DNA from: Serratia proteamaculans | GTDB lineage: Bacteria; Pseudomonadota; Gammaproteobacteria; Enterobacterales; Enterobacteriaceae | Direction: 5' to 3' | DNA length: 64,000 nt | Assembly: GCF_013337185.1 (NCBI RefSeq) | Contig: NZ_SWDE01000005.1 | Location: 124,001 to 188,000, forward strand | In this document: positions 39,194-48,003 of the stretch, piece by piece | Numbering within the stretch: position 1 is the first letter of the stretch | Layout: the number at the start of each line of letters is the position of its first letter | Program-made: the position numbers and the translations under genes | The notes under the pieces: generated by a model | The model's input: the letters and a program-made list of their open reading frames with translations, nothing else | Told to the model about the DNA's origin: nothing | The model's database searches: none

Positions 39194-40096
39194 ATGAAAA
39201 ATCTTGATGACCTGGAGGCTTTTGTCCGCGTGGTCGACAGCAGTGATTTTTCAAGTGCAGCGCGTTCATTAAATGTTACCGCTGGGGCAATAAGTAAACA
39301 AATAAGGCGGCTTGAAGGTTCACTGGGGGTCACTCTGTTTGAGCGTAGTACCCGACGTATTCGCGTAACGGATGAAGGATTACAGATTTATGAATGCATT
39401 AAAAGAGGGTTAAGCAGTATTCGTGAAGCCTACGGCATTGCCGAACAAGGCAGACAAAGCCTTTCTGGTAACATCGCCATCAGCAGCCCTTCTACATTTA
39501 ATGACTATTTTTTGATCGAGGCTATCGAAAACTTTAAACAAGATCATCCGGAGGTTAGCTTCTATCTGGACAGCTCTAACCGTGTGGTAGATATCTATTC
39601 TGATGGTATTGATCTGGCTATTCGATCAGGCCAACTTTCCGACTCGCAACTAGTGGCGCGTAAAGTATTTGAACAGCATCGGGTCTTGGTCTGTTCACCC
39701 ACTTATCTGGCCAGAATTACGCCCCCAAACCATGTTCAGGATCTTTCGCCTTTGAATGGTCTGGTGTTTGCCTATCCAGGCTATAACTCTGCCTTCTGGA
39801 CGTTGGAAAATACCGAAAATGGTGAGGTGCGACGTGTCCCGATCAAAAAAGCCATGAGTTCTGACGATGGTATGGCATTGCTCAACTGGGCTTTGCAAGG
39901 GCATGGCATCGCATTGCGTGAATCCTGGAGCGTACAAAAACACCTCGCATCCGGTGAACTGGTCAATATATTACCGGAATGGCATGAACCTATTAGCCCA
40001 ATTCAGATTGTCCGAACCGGTCGCAATTCTGTACCAATAAGGATTTCAATGTTCTCTAATTTTCTTATTGAATTTTGTCAGAGTAAGATGGAATAG
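39194..40096 (+). CDS. LysR-family regulator of the 35.8-45.1 kb cluster
   Basis: A 300-residue LysR regulator. The helix-turn-helix is FVRVVDSSDFSSAARSLNVTAGAISKQIRRLEGSLGVTLFERSTR (about residues 10-54). The C-terminal domain is of the type common in the DsdC/GcvA-like YafC group (GNIAISSPSTFNDYF, GIDLAIRSGQLSDSQLVARKV). AAGGAAC precedes the ATG. It sits between the leftward three-gene operon and the rightward five-gene operon, the natural place for a common regulator. The region around it is clearly more AT-rich than the flanking core genes. Confidence 0.85.
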   Translation: MKNLDDLEAFVRVVDSSDFSSAARSLNVTAGAISKQIRRLEGSLGVTLFERSTRRIRVTDEGLQIYECIKRGLSSIREAYGIAEQGRQSLSGNIAISSPSTFNDYFLIEAIENFKQDHPEVSFYLDSSNRVVDIYSDGIDLAIRSGQLSDSQLVARKVFEQHRVLVCSPTYLARITPPNHVQDLSPLNGLVFAYPGYNSAFWTLENTENGEVRRVPIKKAMSSDDGMALLNWALQGHGIALRESWSVQKHLASGELVNILPEWHEPISPIQIVRTGRNSVPIRISMFSNFLIEFCQSKME

Positions 40097-40112
40097 TTAT
40101 TTTATATAACAA

Positions 40113-40131
40113 AATAGCCTTTAAGGCTATT
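40113..40131. terminator. Hairpin between the LysR and MFS genes
   Basis: AATAGCCTTTAAGGCTATT, an almost perfect palindrome 17 bp after the LysR stop, followed by AT-rich sequence without a clean T-run. It may end or attenuate the LysR transcript before the MFS operon, which has its own 120 bp of leader. Confidence 0.4.
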
Positions 40132-40253
40132 AATTAATACTGACCGCACATTGTGACAGAACTTCACAAGTGATGTTCCAAACAATGTATAGCGCAATTT
40201 TTTAAGGCTGGGCATTATCATCTCCATAGTAATTTCATTCTTAGGAGTATGAT

Positions 40254-41414
40254 ATGCCTCTTGCCTTACTGGCGTTGGCCATTAGTGCTTTTGCTATTGG
40301 TACAACGGAATTTGTCACGACCGGGTTATTGCAGGATATTGCTCGGGATCTTCATATTACTATTCCGCAAGCAGGTTACCTGACATCTGGATATGCTTTA
40401 GGTGTGGTAATCAGCGCTCCTATTTTAACCATATTACTGGCCCGTTTTAACCGAAAACATACTCTGATATTTCTGATTCTTTTATTCATTGTCGGCAGTA
40501 TTCTTTCTGCCAAGGCTGCAACCTTTGAGCAATTGATGTTTGGCCGAGTATTGTCCGCCTTCTGCCATGGCGCATTTTTCGGTATCGGGGCTGTAGTGGC
40601 TACCACGGTGGTAGCGCCCAACAAGAAAGCCAGCGCCATTGCACTGATGTTTACCGGCCTGACGCTGGCCAATGTAGTTGGTGTTCCTCTCGGCACCTAT
40701 TTTGGTCAACATTTCGGTTGGCGCGCTGCCTTCTGGGCCATTGCGGTGCTTGGGATCGTTGGTTTTGCCGGACTGGCTGTGCTGGTCCCCAAACAACTGG
40801 CCGAACGCAGCCACATTATGGATGAAATTGCGGTGTTCAAACGCCCGCAGGTCTGGCTCGCGCTGATCGTAACCGCCATCGGCTTTAGCGGATTGCTGGC
40901 CTCTTTTGCATATATATCACCAATGATGACAGAAGTAGCCGGCTTTTCACCGGAAAACCTGGCTTGGATCCTGTCGATTTACGGCGTTGGCCTGGTGGTC
41001 GGCAACATTGTTGCCGCCAAATTTGCCGACCGCGCTCTGGTACCAACCATTTTAACCCTACTGACCCTGCTGGCTCTCGTTCTGCTGCTATTCACCTACA
41101 CCATTCACATCAAGCCATTAGCCATTATCACCGTGTTTTTCCTCGGCGCAATTGGCTTTGGCACCATTCCGCCACTGCAAATGTACGTCATGGAGAAAGC
41201 CACTGGCGCACCTACTCTTGCCTCTGCGGCCAATATTTCGGCGTTCAATCTGGGTGCATCAGGGGGGGTTTGGCTGGGTGGCATGGCGATCAATGCGGGT
41301 TACGGCTTCGTCTCACCAAACTGGGTTGGGGCTATTACTACCGGAATCGGTCTGCTAATCGCTATCTATGCGGTACGACAGAAGCGGGATTTGGTGTTGG
41401 AAAATAACTGCTGA
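40254..41414 (+). CDS. MFS transporter of the AraJ/YdhP drug-efflux type
   Basis: A 386-residue major facilitator protein with 12 predicted helices. The start LALLALAISAFAIGTTEFV and the motif-A-like region LLARFNRKHT are typical of the DHA1 subfamily with AraJ, YdhP and PbuE-like exporters. VVGVPLGTYFGQHFGWRAAF is the motif C region of drug-efflux antiporters, so export is more likely than import. AGGAGT precedes the ATG. It opens a five-gene rightward operon (33 bp to the acyltransferase) and is a natural exporter for whatever that cluster makes or detoxifies. Confidence 0.85.
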   Translation: MPLALLALAISAFAIGTTEFVTTGLLQDIARDLHITIPQAGYLTSGYALGVVISAPILTILLARFNRKHTLIFLILLFIVGSILSAKAATFEQLMFGRVLSAFCHGAFFGIGAVVATTVVAPNKKASAIALMFTGLTLANVVGVPLGTYFGQHFGWRAAFWAIAVLGIVGFAGLAVLVPKQLAERSHIMDEIAVFKRPQVWLALIVTAIGFSGLLASFAYISPMMTEVAGFSPENLAWILSIYGVGLVVGNIVAAKFADRALVPTILTLLTLLALVLLLFTYTIHIKPLAIITVFFLGAIGFGTIPPLQMYVMEKATGAPTLASAANISAFNLGASGGVWLGGMAINAGYGFVSPNWVGAITTGIGLLIAIYAVRQKRDLVLENNC

Positions 41415-41446
41415 CATTTCCTTCGAACGATCAATGAGGTTATCGG

Positions 41447-42598
41447 ATGATGAGCAATAACATGATTAACGCACAACGCCCTAAAAATTTAACCTCATTG
41501 ACTGGTATGAGGATCTTTGCCGCCCTGTTGGTGTTTCTTTTCCATGCATCACTCGGCAAGATGCTCAATCCCTTTGAGGATCTACAGGTTGCCAATACTT
41601 ACGCCCTGGTGTTCAAAAATGCTGGCTGGCTGGGTGTTTCGTTCTTTTTTATCCTCAGCGGGTTTGTCCTGACCTGGTCGGCTAACCCACAGCAGTCCAA
41701 CCGGCGCTTTTGGCTGAAGAGATTGGGGAAAATCTTTCCCAACCACCTCGTAACCTGGGCTCTCATGCTGGTATTTTTCAGAAGTTACGTGTCAGATAGC
41801 CATGCCTGGTTACCCAACCTGTTTCTACTCAGCTCCTGGTCGAACAACATCGACATTTTCGTCAGCGTTAACCAGCCTAGCTGGACGTTGTGTTCCGAAC
41901 TATTGTTTTACCTTCTGTTTCCGGCGATTTTTCTGATAGTGCGCAAATTGCCACCCCATTGGCTACTTCATGCACTGGTAGCACTTTTCCTTATGCTGGC
42001 ATTAACTCAGTTTGCCATTGCTCAGTGGGTCGAAGGTACGCCACAACTCAAAGAGTGGCCGCTGTCGGAGAACCAATGGTGGTTGGCCTATAACTTCCCA
42101 CCATTTCGTCTGTATGAATTCGCCGCCGGCATGATAATGGCTCGTTTGCTCCAGGCCGGTCGACACATCCCCCTGCCACTGTCTGGCGCGGTGTTACTGG
42201 TGTTGGCGGCTTATGTGGCAACCTACTTTGTGCCTTTCCAGTACTCACTGAATCTCCTCACATTCATTCCTTTGTGTCTGCTGATTACCGTCGCGGCACA
42301 AAGTGACCTGGCCGGGACACCCACGCTGATAAATGCCCGTCTGACCGTCTGGTTGGGTGAGATTTCATTCGGCATGTACATGGTCCACTACCTGGTTCTG
42401 ATTACGGCAAAACAGATGATGTCGGGCCAACTCTATGGACTGACGTCCTCGCTGCTGATTATTTTGACATGCCTGCTGGCTTCGCTGGCTGGCGGCTATC
42501 TGCTTTATCGCTATATCGAATTGCCCGTAATGCATCAGTTGGCAAAGACGGAAAAGAAGCCTGTTGTCATTGCCACTCAATCCATCACGGAACGTTAA
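41447..42598 (+). CDS. Membrane acyltransferase (acyltransferase-3, OafA-like)
   Basis: A 383-residue integral membrane protein with about ten helices, of the acyltransferase-3 family that moves acetyl or other short acyl groups onto sugars, glycans and small molecules such as macrolides. The early block LTSLTGMRIFAALLVFLFHASLG contains the active-site His, followed by GVSFFFILSGFVLTWS and a basic segment (RRFWLKRLGKIFP). Near the C-terminus is GEISFGMYMVHYLVL. There is no SGNH extension. GAGG precedes the tandem ATG. Acceptor is unknown; the operon context suggests a small molecule rather than LPS. Confidence 0.82.
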   Translation: MMSNNMINAQRPKNLTSLTGMRIFAALLVFLFHASLGKMLNPFEDLQVANTYALVFKNAGWLGVSFFFILSGFVLTWSANPQQSNRRFWLKRLGKIFPNHLVTWALMLVFFRSYVSDSHAWLPNLFLLSSWSNNIDIFVSVNQPSWTLCSELLFYLLFPAIFLIVRKLPPHWLLHALVALFLMLALTQFAIAQWVEGTPQLKEWPLSENQWWLAYNFPPFRLYEFAAGMIMARLLQAGRHIPLPLSGAVLLVLAAYVATYFVPFQYSLNLLTFIPLCLLITVAAQSDLAGTPTLINARLTVWLGEISFGMYMVHYLVLITAKQMMSGQLYGLTSSLLIILTCLLASLAGGYLLYRYIELPVMHQLAKTEKKPVVIATQSITER

Positions 42599-42615
42599 TG
42601 CATAAGGTAAAATAA

Positions 42616-43572
42616 ATGAATGAAATATTGAGCGATTTTCTTGCCGAGCAAAATGAAAAAAATCCAGTTAATTTTAACCAACTGGATGTCGTCGAATTTC
42701 GACAAGCCTTTCCGGAACGTTTTGCCGAAGGCAGTTATCGGCAGAACGTAAATAAAATAGATATCGAGATTAATTTAACCGGAAATAAAATCCTTGCGCG
42801 TCTTTATAAGCCATTCGATATTGCCGGGACATTACCGGTTCTGGTGTATTTTCATGGCGGTGGCTTTGTTATCGGTACACCGGCGCTGAGTGACTCTATC
42901 TGCGAAGGGCTAGCCTACGGCGCTCAATGTGTCGTAGTTTCTATTAACTACCGGCTGGCCCCCGAACACCCTTTCCCCGCTGGGTTGCAAGATGCCTTCG
43001 AGGCCCTGAACTGGGTTTATCACAACGCCGCTACGCTGGGTATCGATCCAGAACGCATTGCCGTTGGCGGCAACAGTGCTGGTGGAAACTTTGCTGCCGT
43101 ACTGGCACAGGCCAGTTCGGACGTCGTTCCGGTGCTTTGCCATCAGGTGTTGTTATTCCCGGTGGTGAATTATGGATTTGACTCAGCCTCAATGCACGAA
43201 TACACGCAGGGCTTCTTTTTAAGTCGGAACATGATGCAATGGTTTTGGGAAACCTATGTGCCAGGTCATTATGATAAACAGGATCCGCTAATTTCGCCCT
43301 TGCAAGCACACCAATTAAAAGGCGTTTGCAGTGCAACCATTATTACTGCCGAGTATGACATCTTGCGGGATGACGCCCACAGCTATGCCGAAAAATTAAT
43401 AAAATCTGGCGTTCCGGTCACCCTAAAGTGTTGGAGTGACAGCATACATGACTTCATTCTCATGCCCGATAAATTCCCTGCGGCCGATGACGCCCTTATT
43501 TTCGCCGCTGAAAAATTAAAAAATGCCTTTGCTACTTTTAGCGTCAGTCATGGAGAGCGTAAATGGAACTAA
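42616..43572 (+). CDS. HSL-family alpha/beta hydrolase (esterase)
   Basis: A 318-residue carboxylesterase of the hormone-sensitive-lipase (type IV) family. The oxyanion motif is YFHGGGFVIGT, the nucleophile elbow GGNSAGGNFAA, the acid residue probably in TAEYDILRDD, and the His in DSIHDFIL. No signal peptide, so it is cytoplasmic. The ATG follows AAGGTAAAAT. It overlaps the next gene by 10 bp. Beside an acyltransferase it could remove acyl groups, tailoring or self-protecting; the substrate is unknown. Confidence 0.85.
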   Translation: MNEILSDFLAEQNEKNPVNFNQLDVVEFRQAFPERFAEGSYRQNVNKIDIEINLTGNKILARLYKPFDIAGTLPVLVYFHGGGFVIGTPALSDSICEGLAYGAQCVVVSINYRLAPEHPFPAGLQDAFEALNWVYHNAATLGIDPERIAVGGNSAGGNFAAVLAQASSDVVPVLCHQVLLFPVVNYGFDSASMHEYTQGFFLSRNMMQWFWETYVPGHYDKQDPLISPLQAHQLKGVCSATIITAEYDILRDDAHSYAEKLIKSGVPVTLKCWSDSIHDFILMPDKFPAADDALIFAAEKLKNAFATFSVSHGERKWN

Positions 43573-44351
43573 ATTTATCGAATAAAATTGTACTCGTCAC
43601 TGGCGCCGCCTCAGGGATTGGGGCCAGCGTGGTAAATAAAATGCTGGAGGCGGGTGCCAACGTGGTGGGGGCAGATATCAATCCTGTACCCTTCGAGGCC
43701 ATTCAAAACCGCAAAAAATTTCTACCGCTAGAAGCGGATCTGGCTGACTCTAGTGCCGCACAATATATCGTTGATGAAACTGTCCGCCATTTCGACAAGA
43801 TCGACGTATTAATCAATAACGCAGCGGTGATCAAAGTACGTAAGGGTTTTCTCAGCGTTAAAGATGAGGACTGGTTCGAAACATTTAACCTGAACTTCCT
43901 CGGTTACGTTCGCACCTCGCGTGCAGCACTACCACATATGCTGGCCCAGAAAAGCGGTGTAATTATACATACCGCGTCAGAAGCTTCAGTCATGCCCAAC
44001 CCACTGTTGCCAGACTACAGCGTATTCAAATCAGCGGTTGTCGCGTTATCAAAAGCGCTGTCTCGGGAGTTTACTCCACTTGGCGTGCGTTCCAACGTCG
44101 TCTCTCCCGGCTTTATTCGTACGGCGGTCTACGATGCGCCGGGCGGCATTCTCGATTCTCTGGCAGAAAAATATGATGTCGATCGAGAAAGCGCATTGGA
44201 GCAGTTCCTTAGCCAAATCGGCATGCCTGCCGGACGATTGGGTACACCAGAAGAAGTTGCCGATCTCATCGTCTACCTGGCTTCGGAAAAAGCGGCATTC
44301 ATGTCTGGATCAAATATTCTGATGGAAGGCGGCATTGTCCCGACCGTTTAA
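43563..44351 (+). CDS. SDR-family oxidoreductase 1
   Basis: A 262-residue classical short-chain dehydrogenase. The cofactor motif is TGAASGIG, a following Asp (GADINPVP) favours NAD(H), NNAAV is intact, and the catalytic pair is in DYSVFKSAV (Tyr and Lys). The C-terminal LASEKAAFMSGSNILMEGG is typical. GGAGAGCG precedes the ATG, and the gene overlaps the esterase gene. It is followed, 11 bp later, by a second SDR that is not a close copy. Confidence 0.88.
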   Translation: MELNLSNKIVLVTGAASGIGASVVNKMLEAGANVVGADINPVPFEAIQNRKKFLPLEADLADSSAAQYIVDETVRHFDKIDVLINNAAVIKVRKGFLSVKDEDWFETFNLNFLGYVRTSRAALPHMLAQKSGVIIHTASEASVMPNPLLPDYSVFKSAVVALSKALSREFTPLGVRSNVVSPGFIRTAVYDAPGGILDSLAEKYDVDRESALEQFLSQIGMPAGRLGTPEEVADLIVYLASEKAAFMSGSNILMEGGIVPTV

Positions 44352-44362
44352 CTGAGGTGAAT

Positions 44363-45148
44363 ATGATTATCGATAATTCCAAACGAAAGGCACTGATTAC
44401 CGGCGCGACTTCCGGCATTGGTTTTGCAGCAGCGAAAGGGCTGCTGGAGACGGGGGCGGATGTTTATATTAACGGGCGCAACCCGGAAAAATTGGCCACA
44501 GCACTGCAACGCCTCAATATCACCGACTCCAGCAAGGGTATTCTCGCCGATGTGGGAACGGCAGCAGGTTGTGCGGCTCTGATTGAGCAACTGCCGCAGG
44601 TGGACATTCTGGTAAACAACGCCGGTATTTTTTCGCCACAACCGTTGGTGGAAATTGACGATGAAGAATGGTTCAAGTTTATCAATGTCAACTTTATGAG
44701 TGGTGTCCGCCTTACCCGGCATTATATGCCACAAATGCAGAATGCAGGTTGGGGACGCGTGGTATTTGTCTCAAGCGAATCAGCCATTCAGGTACCACCA
44801 GAAATGGTGCACTATGCCGTGACTAAAACGGCACAACTGACCCTGGCACGCGGATTTGCCGAGGTAGCCAAAAACACCAACGTAACAGTTAACAGCATAT
44901 TGCCCGGTCCCACAATGAGCGAAGGAGTCGAGCGATTTGTACGAGAAATGGTACCGGATCAGAGCGTGCCGCTGGATGAAGCGGGACGCATCTTTATTCG
45001 CAACGAGCGCTCTACGTCTTTGTTGGGCAGAATGGCCAGTGCCGATGAAGTGGCCAATCTGATCGTTTATCTCAGTTCCGAACTGGCTTCTGCCACTACG
45101 GGTACTGCTGTACGTGTAGACGGGGGCGTCTTGCGCGGCATTATCTAG
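44363..45148 (+). CDS. SDR-family oxidoreductase 2
   Basis: A 261-residue classical SDR, last gene of the rightward operon. The cofactor motif is TGATSGIG, NGRNPEK after beta-2 suggests NADPH, NNAGIF is intact, and Tyr/Lys lie in HYAVTKTAQ. It carries the extra loop around DQSVPLDEAGRIFIRNERSTSLLGRM seen in a known SDR subgroup. The ATG at 44363 follows GAGGTG; a GTG two codons earlier is possible. A hairpin terminator follows. Together the two SDRs allow two redox steps on a product or substrate of the cluster. Confidence 0.87.
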   Translation: MIIDNSKRKALITGATSGIGFAAAKGLLETGADVYINGRNPEKLATALQRLNITDSSKGILADVGTAAGCAALIEQLPQVDILVNNAGIFSPQPLVEIDDEEWFKFINVNFMSGVRLTRHYMPQMQNAGWGRVVFVSSESAIQVPPEMVHYAVTKTAQLTLARGFAEVAKNTNVTVNSILPGPTMSEGVERFVREMVPDQSVPLDEAGRIFIRNERSTSLLGRMASADEVANLIVYLSSELASATTGTAVRVDGGVLRGII

Positions 45149-45160
45149 CCTGGCAAAAGA

Positions 45161-45190
45161 AACCCTCTGGTGCCAAGGCTCCAGAGGGTT
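45161..45190. terminator. Bidirectional terminator after the SDR operon
   Basis: AACCCTCTGG and CCAGAGGGTT, a perfect 10-bp stem. The minus strand continues TTTCTTTT; the plus strand has only ATCATT. It probably separates the SDR operon from the convergent DUF4282 gene. Confidence 0.7.
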
Positions 45191-45219
45191 ATCATTGAAG
45201 CTTCAAGAGTTCTATTTAG

Positions 45220-45456
45220 TTACGGCTTTTCGGAGATTTTGCGCAGGTATTCGTTATTTTTAAACGCAATAATGATCATTTCAAAGCAAACGCGAGTAAA
45301 CACTCCGCCGATGATGATGGCGAACAGACCACGGAAAAACTCACCGTAGAACATCGCCCCAATCCCACCAACAATAATGCTCAGCAGGCACAGCCAGTAG
45401 ACACCGGTGATGATTTTCGGAGTCAGCATCGCATCAAAAAAGAAAATGTTTTTCAT
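45220..45456 (-). CDS. DUF4282 small membrane protein
   Basis: A 78-residue protein from the ATG at 45456, which follows AGGAAGGA; the longer upstream frame is not supported. It begins MKNIFFFDAMLTPKIITGVYW and has two hydrophobic segments (about residues 17-35 and 40-60). This matches the DUF4282 family of small inner-membrane proteins with unknown function. It appears monocistronic. Confidence 0.75.
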   Translation of the reverse strand: MKNIFFFDAMLTPKIITGVYWLCLLSIIVGGIGAMFYGEFFRGLFAIIIGGVFTRVCFEMIIIAFKNNEYLRKISEKP

Positions 45457-45601
45457 TGTAAATCCTTCCTTAGGCCAGTATTTAATTATCCCAGAGGCGC
45501 CGCATCGGAGCGGCAAGCCCTTTTTGTCACACCGGTAATGATAGCGAGTAACGCGACCAAAAGCGCATAGAAATCAGCAGGCCATTACATAAGGGTTGAG
45601 G

Positions 45602-46189
45602 ATGTTTAACAAAGTAGCTCACAATTTACTCGGCGGTTTGGCGGCGTTGCTGTTATTGAGCCAAAGCGCGCTGGCGCAGGAAACGCTGATCTTTGTGCGG
45701 CATGGAGAAAAACCGGCCAACAACAGCGGGCAGTTAACCTGCAAGGGGCTGAACCGCGCGCTGGCGCTACCGGACGTGCTGCTTAATCGCTATGGCAAAC
45801 CGGATTTTATCTTTGCCGCCGGGCCGAAAGAAGACAAGACCGGCAGTTCACTGCGGGCGCTGTCGACCATCATGCCCACCGCCGTACGGGTAGGATTACC
45901 AATCGGCATTCAGTTCCACGCCGATGACATCGCCGGGCTGCAGCAGGAACTGCTGAGCGATAAATACCAAAACTCACGCATTTTTATCTCCTGGGAGCAC
46001 AAGAATCTCGATAAGGCAGTCAAGAATATTGTGGCAGCACGCGGGGGCGACGCCGATTCAGTGCCAAAATGGCCGGGCAGCGACTTTGACAGCATTTTCG
46101 TGGTCACGCTGGATCAGGACAAGGTTTCATTCAGGCAGGAAAGCGAGGGGTTGACCGCGTTAGCGGAAACCTGCCCTTCGGGGGGATAA
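45602..46189 (+). CDS. Exported histidine-phosphatase-family protein
   Basis: A 195-residue protein with a signal peptide (about residues 1-25, ends ALA) and the histidine phosphatase motif FVRHGEKP directly after the cleavage site. Later the family blocks GLNRALALPDVL and KNLDKAVKNIV are present. It is likely periplasmic. These RHG proteins hydrolyse phosphate esters, but substrates vary widely. The ATG at 45602 was chosen over a TTG two codons earlier. It converges with the luxR-type gene and occupies the place where a luxI gene would be expected. Confidence 0.78.
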   Translation: MFNKVAHNLLGGLAALLLLSQSALAQETLIFVRHGEKPANNSGQLTCKGLNRALALPDVLLNRYGKPDFIFAAGPKEDKTGSSLRALSTIMPTAVRVGLPIGIQFHADDIAGLQQELLSDKYQNSRIFISWEHKNLDKAVKNIVAARGGDADSVPKWPGSDFDSIFVVTLDQDKVSFRQESEGLTALAETCPSGG

Positions 46190-46255
46190 TGCCAAACGGC
46201 CTTTGGCAGGGATAACATCAGGAGCATCACCGGGCTTGGCAGCCCGACATCCATG

Positions 46256-46987
46256 TTACCTGACCGCCGTCGACGTAATAAGCCCCAGTTCAACGCCCAG
46301 CCGAATAGCCTGACGGGCGTTGCTGACGCCAAGTTTAATCACAATATTCCCCATATGAAACTTCACCGTACTCAAGGAAATACTGGCAATGGTGGCAATC
46401 TCTCCATAAGTTTTCCCCATGCTGGCCCAATACAACACCTCACTCTCCCGCGGAGTGAAAATGGGTTTGTCCGCGTCCGCATGATGCCTCTGCCGACAGG
46501 ACGAGACCGACTCGGCGAGACGATACATTTGCTCATTAATATCGATCAGCAGCATTTGTATGGCTCCGCGATCGGATGAAAGCCGCTTTTCCAGGTCCTT
46601 TTCTCCGTTGCCGCCGAGGATGACCGATAACAACGCCAGGCTATTCATCGAGTCGTGCAATACAAAGGTGAAGCCGTTAACAATGTTGTACCGCCTGGAA
46701 AGGCAAAAAATCTTATCTGACATCAGGGTAATATTTTCGTCCCAAACAAAGGGCGAACTACGCTTGAACGCGGTCAGCACCACTGGGTCAGTAAGCTGAA
46801 AATTGTTGGTGCGATAGAGATCTACCCATTCCTCAGGATAACTGGAAATAATAAGCGCATCCGACGGATCTTTTTTTCTGACCACGGTGTAAGCGTATTC
46901 CGGGCTACCGAGTAAGGACAATTTTCTGTCGATATGGTCCCGAAGCGTTTCCGTTATTGTTTGATTTTCACTGAAGGAAGAAAACAT
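46256..46987 (-). CDS. LuxR-family AHL receptor (EsaR/SpnR/SmaR type)
   Basis: A 243-residue quorum-sensing regulator. The autoinducer-binding domain keeps Trp54, Tyr58, Asp67, Pro68 and Trp82, each three positions before the TraR residues 57, 61, 70, 71 and 85, so acyl-homoserine-lactone binding is likely. The C-terminal helix-turn-helix (about residues 175-235) reads TPRESEVLYWASMGKTYGEIA and NARQAIRLGVELGLI, close to Serratia SpnR/SmaR and Pantoea EsaR, which act as repressors released by AHL. The ATG at 46987 follows GGAG; the longer frame is not used. No luxI homologue is in the window. A lux box lies 65 bp upstream. Confidence 0.9.
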   Translation of the reverse strand: MFSSFSENQTITETLRDHIDRKLSLLGSPEYAYTVVRKKDPSDALIISSYPEEWVDLYRTNNFQLTDPVVLTAFKRSSPFVWDENITLMSDKIFCLSRRYNIVNGFTFVLHDSMNSLALLSVILGGNGEKDLEKRLSSDRGAIQMLLIDINEQMYRLAESVSSCRQRHHADADKPIFTPRESEVLYWASMGKTYGEIATIASISLSTVKFHMGNIVIKLGVSNARQAIRLGVELGLITSTAVR

Positions 46988-47051
46988 AGGGACTCCGTGG
47001 CAGTTTGACCCTTCCCTGTGGTGCAAGAACCTACACTTATGTTGAGGTATG

Positions 47052-47071
47052 AACTGTACTTAAGTTCAGGT
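47052..47071. promoter_or_regulatory. lux box upstream of the luxR-type gene
   Basis: Read on the minus strand the site is ACCTGAACTTAAGTACAGTT, with 8 of 10 dyad pairs matching and the ACCTG...CAG(G/T)T ends of classic lux/esa boxes. It lies 65-84 bp upstream of the LuxR-type start, where it could overlap the promoter and give autoregulation. Confidence 0.7.
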
Positions 47072-48003
47072 TATGAATCAGGCACTCTGTCTTATAATGA
47101 ACCACGTTAGGTGAAGAGTAAAAGCATACTCTGTACGGTCAGGTAGGCCACTCAGCCAACACCAGGGAAATTTTCCGGTCGGACAGAATAGACAAAAAAA
47201 ACTTCTGACCGGGATCCTCACGTTAACACCGCTAATTTATCCTTTCAAATTCATCTTCGCCAAGACCATAGTTTGTCTACCAAAGCCCATAGGATTACTT
47301 GACTCTCTGTATCATAAAGAAAACGAGTATTATCAGAAATCGCGCCTAAAATGAGCGCGCCGGCGTTTATAAAAGGTTATTTTAAAAGTTCCGGCTGGTC
47401 ATTTTTATCAGATTTATACTCAATCAGAGATGCTCTCTTAAAAGAAAGGGGAAATCATAAGCTCAAATACCTACCCCATCACTCCTTCCCTGCTGCGGAA
47501 CCAGCTCAGAGCCTTCTCTGGTTAGTATCATGCTCAGAAAAGACATTAACAAATGTTAATCATGAGAAACTATTTCATATTTTAACTAAAATCCAGTGTA
47601 AAACAGATGAAATATACAGCGACCATTGATTATTATCAATATTGCTACTGAATTATTTAAAAAACAAAAGAATTACATATAAATCAACAATATAATTAAA
47701 AACACGTCATTATTTCAACAACCAAAAAGAACATGTTAAAAGAACATTTCCCATTTTAAAAAGATGATAACAATTGGATGCGCATTCTGGTCAGATATAA
47801 CATTCGCCCAAGGACAGGTCTTTGCGCAATTTTCTACTATACCAACAATAATCTGATAAATATCTGACCTTACAGATTGTGATAACAATTACATTGAATA
47901 TATGGGTTGCCACCTTAGATCAGCGAAAAATTCTTATCCAGGAATGTATCGCTCATCCTAAAAAGTAAAGCCTAGTGCTTGGCTGAGAGTGAGTTACCCA
48001 TAA
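47072..48003. other. AT-rich intergenic region upstream of the autotransporter
   Basis: About 930 bases with no supported gene. From 47350 on it is markedly AT-rich, with many A and T tracts that could bind H-NS. A 92-codon frame at 47351-47629 lacks a ribosome site and recognisable similarity and is not called. The region probably contains the autotransporter promoter and regulator-binding sites. Confidence 0.5.

Noticed and set aside
46190-46208. TGCCAAA/TTTGGCA hairpin between the histidine phosphatase and luxR-type genes as a terminator
   Set aside because: Short stem and no T-run on either strand; too weak to list as a terminator.
47351-47629. A 92-codon open frame in the AT-rich gap before the autotransporter
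   Set aside because: No ribosome site before the start, no recognisable domain, and composition like the surrounding non-coding DNA.
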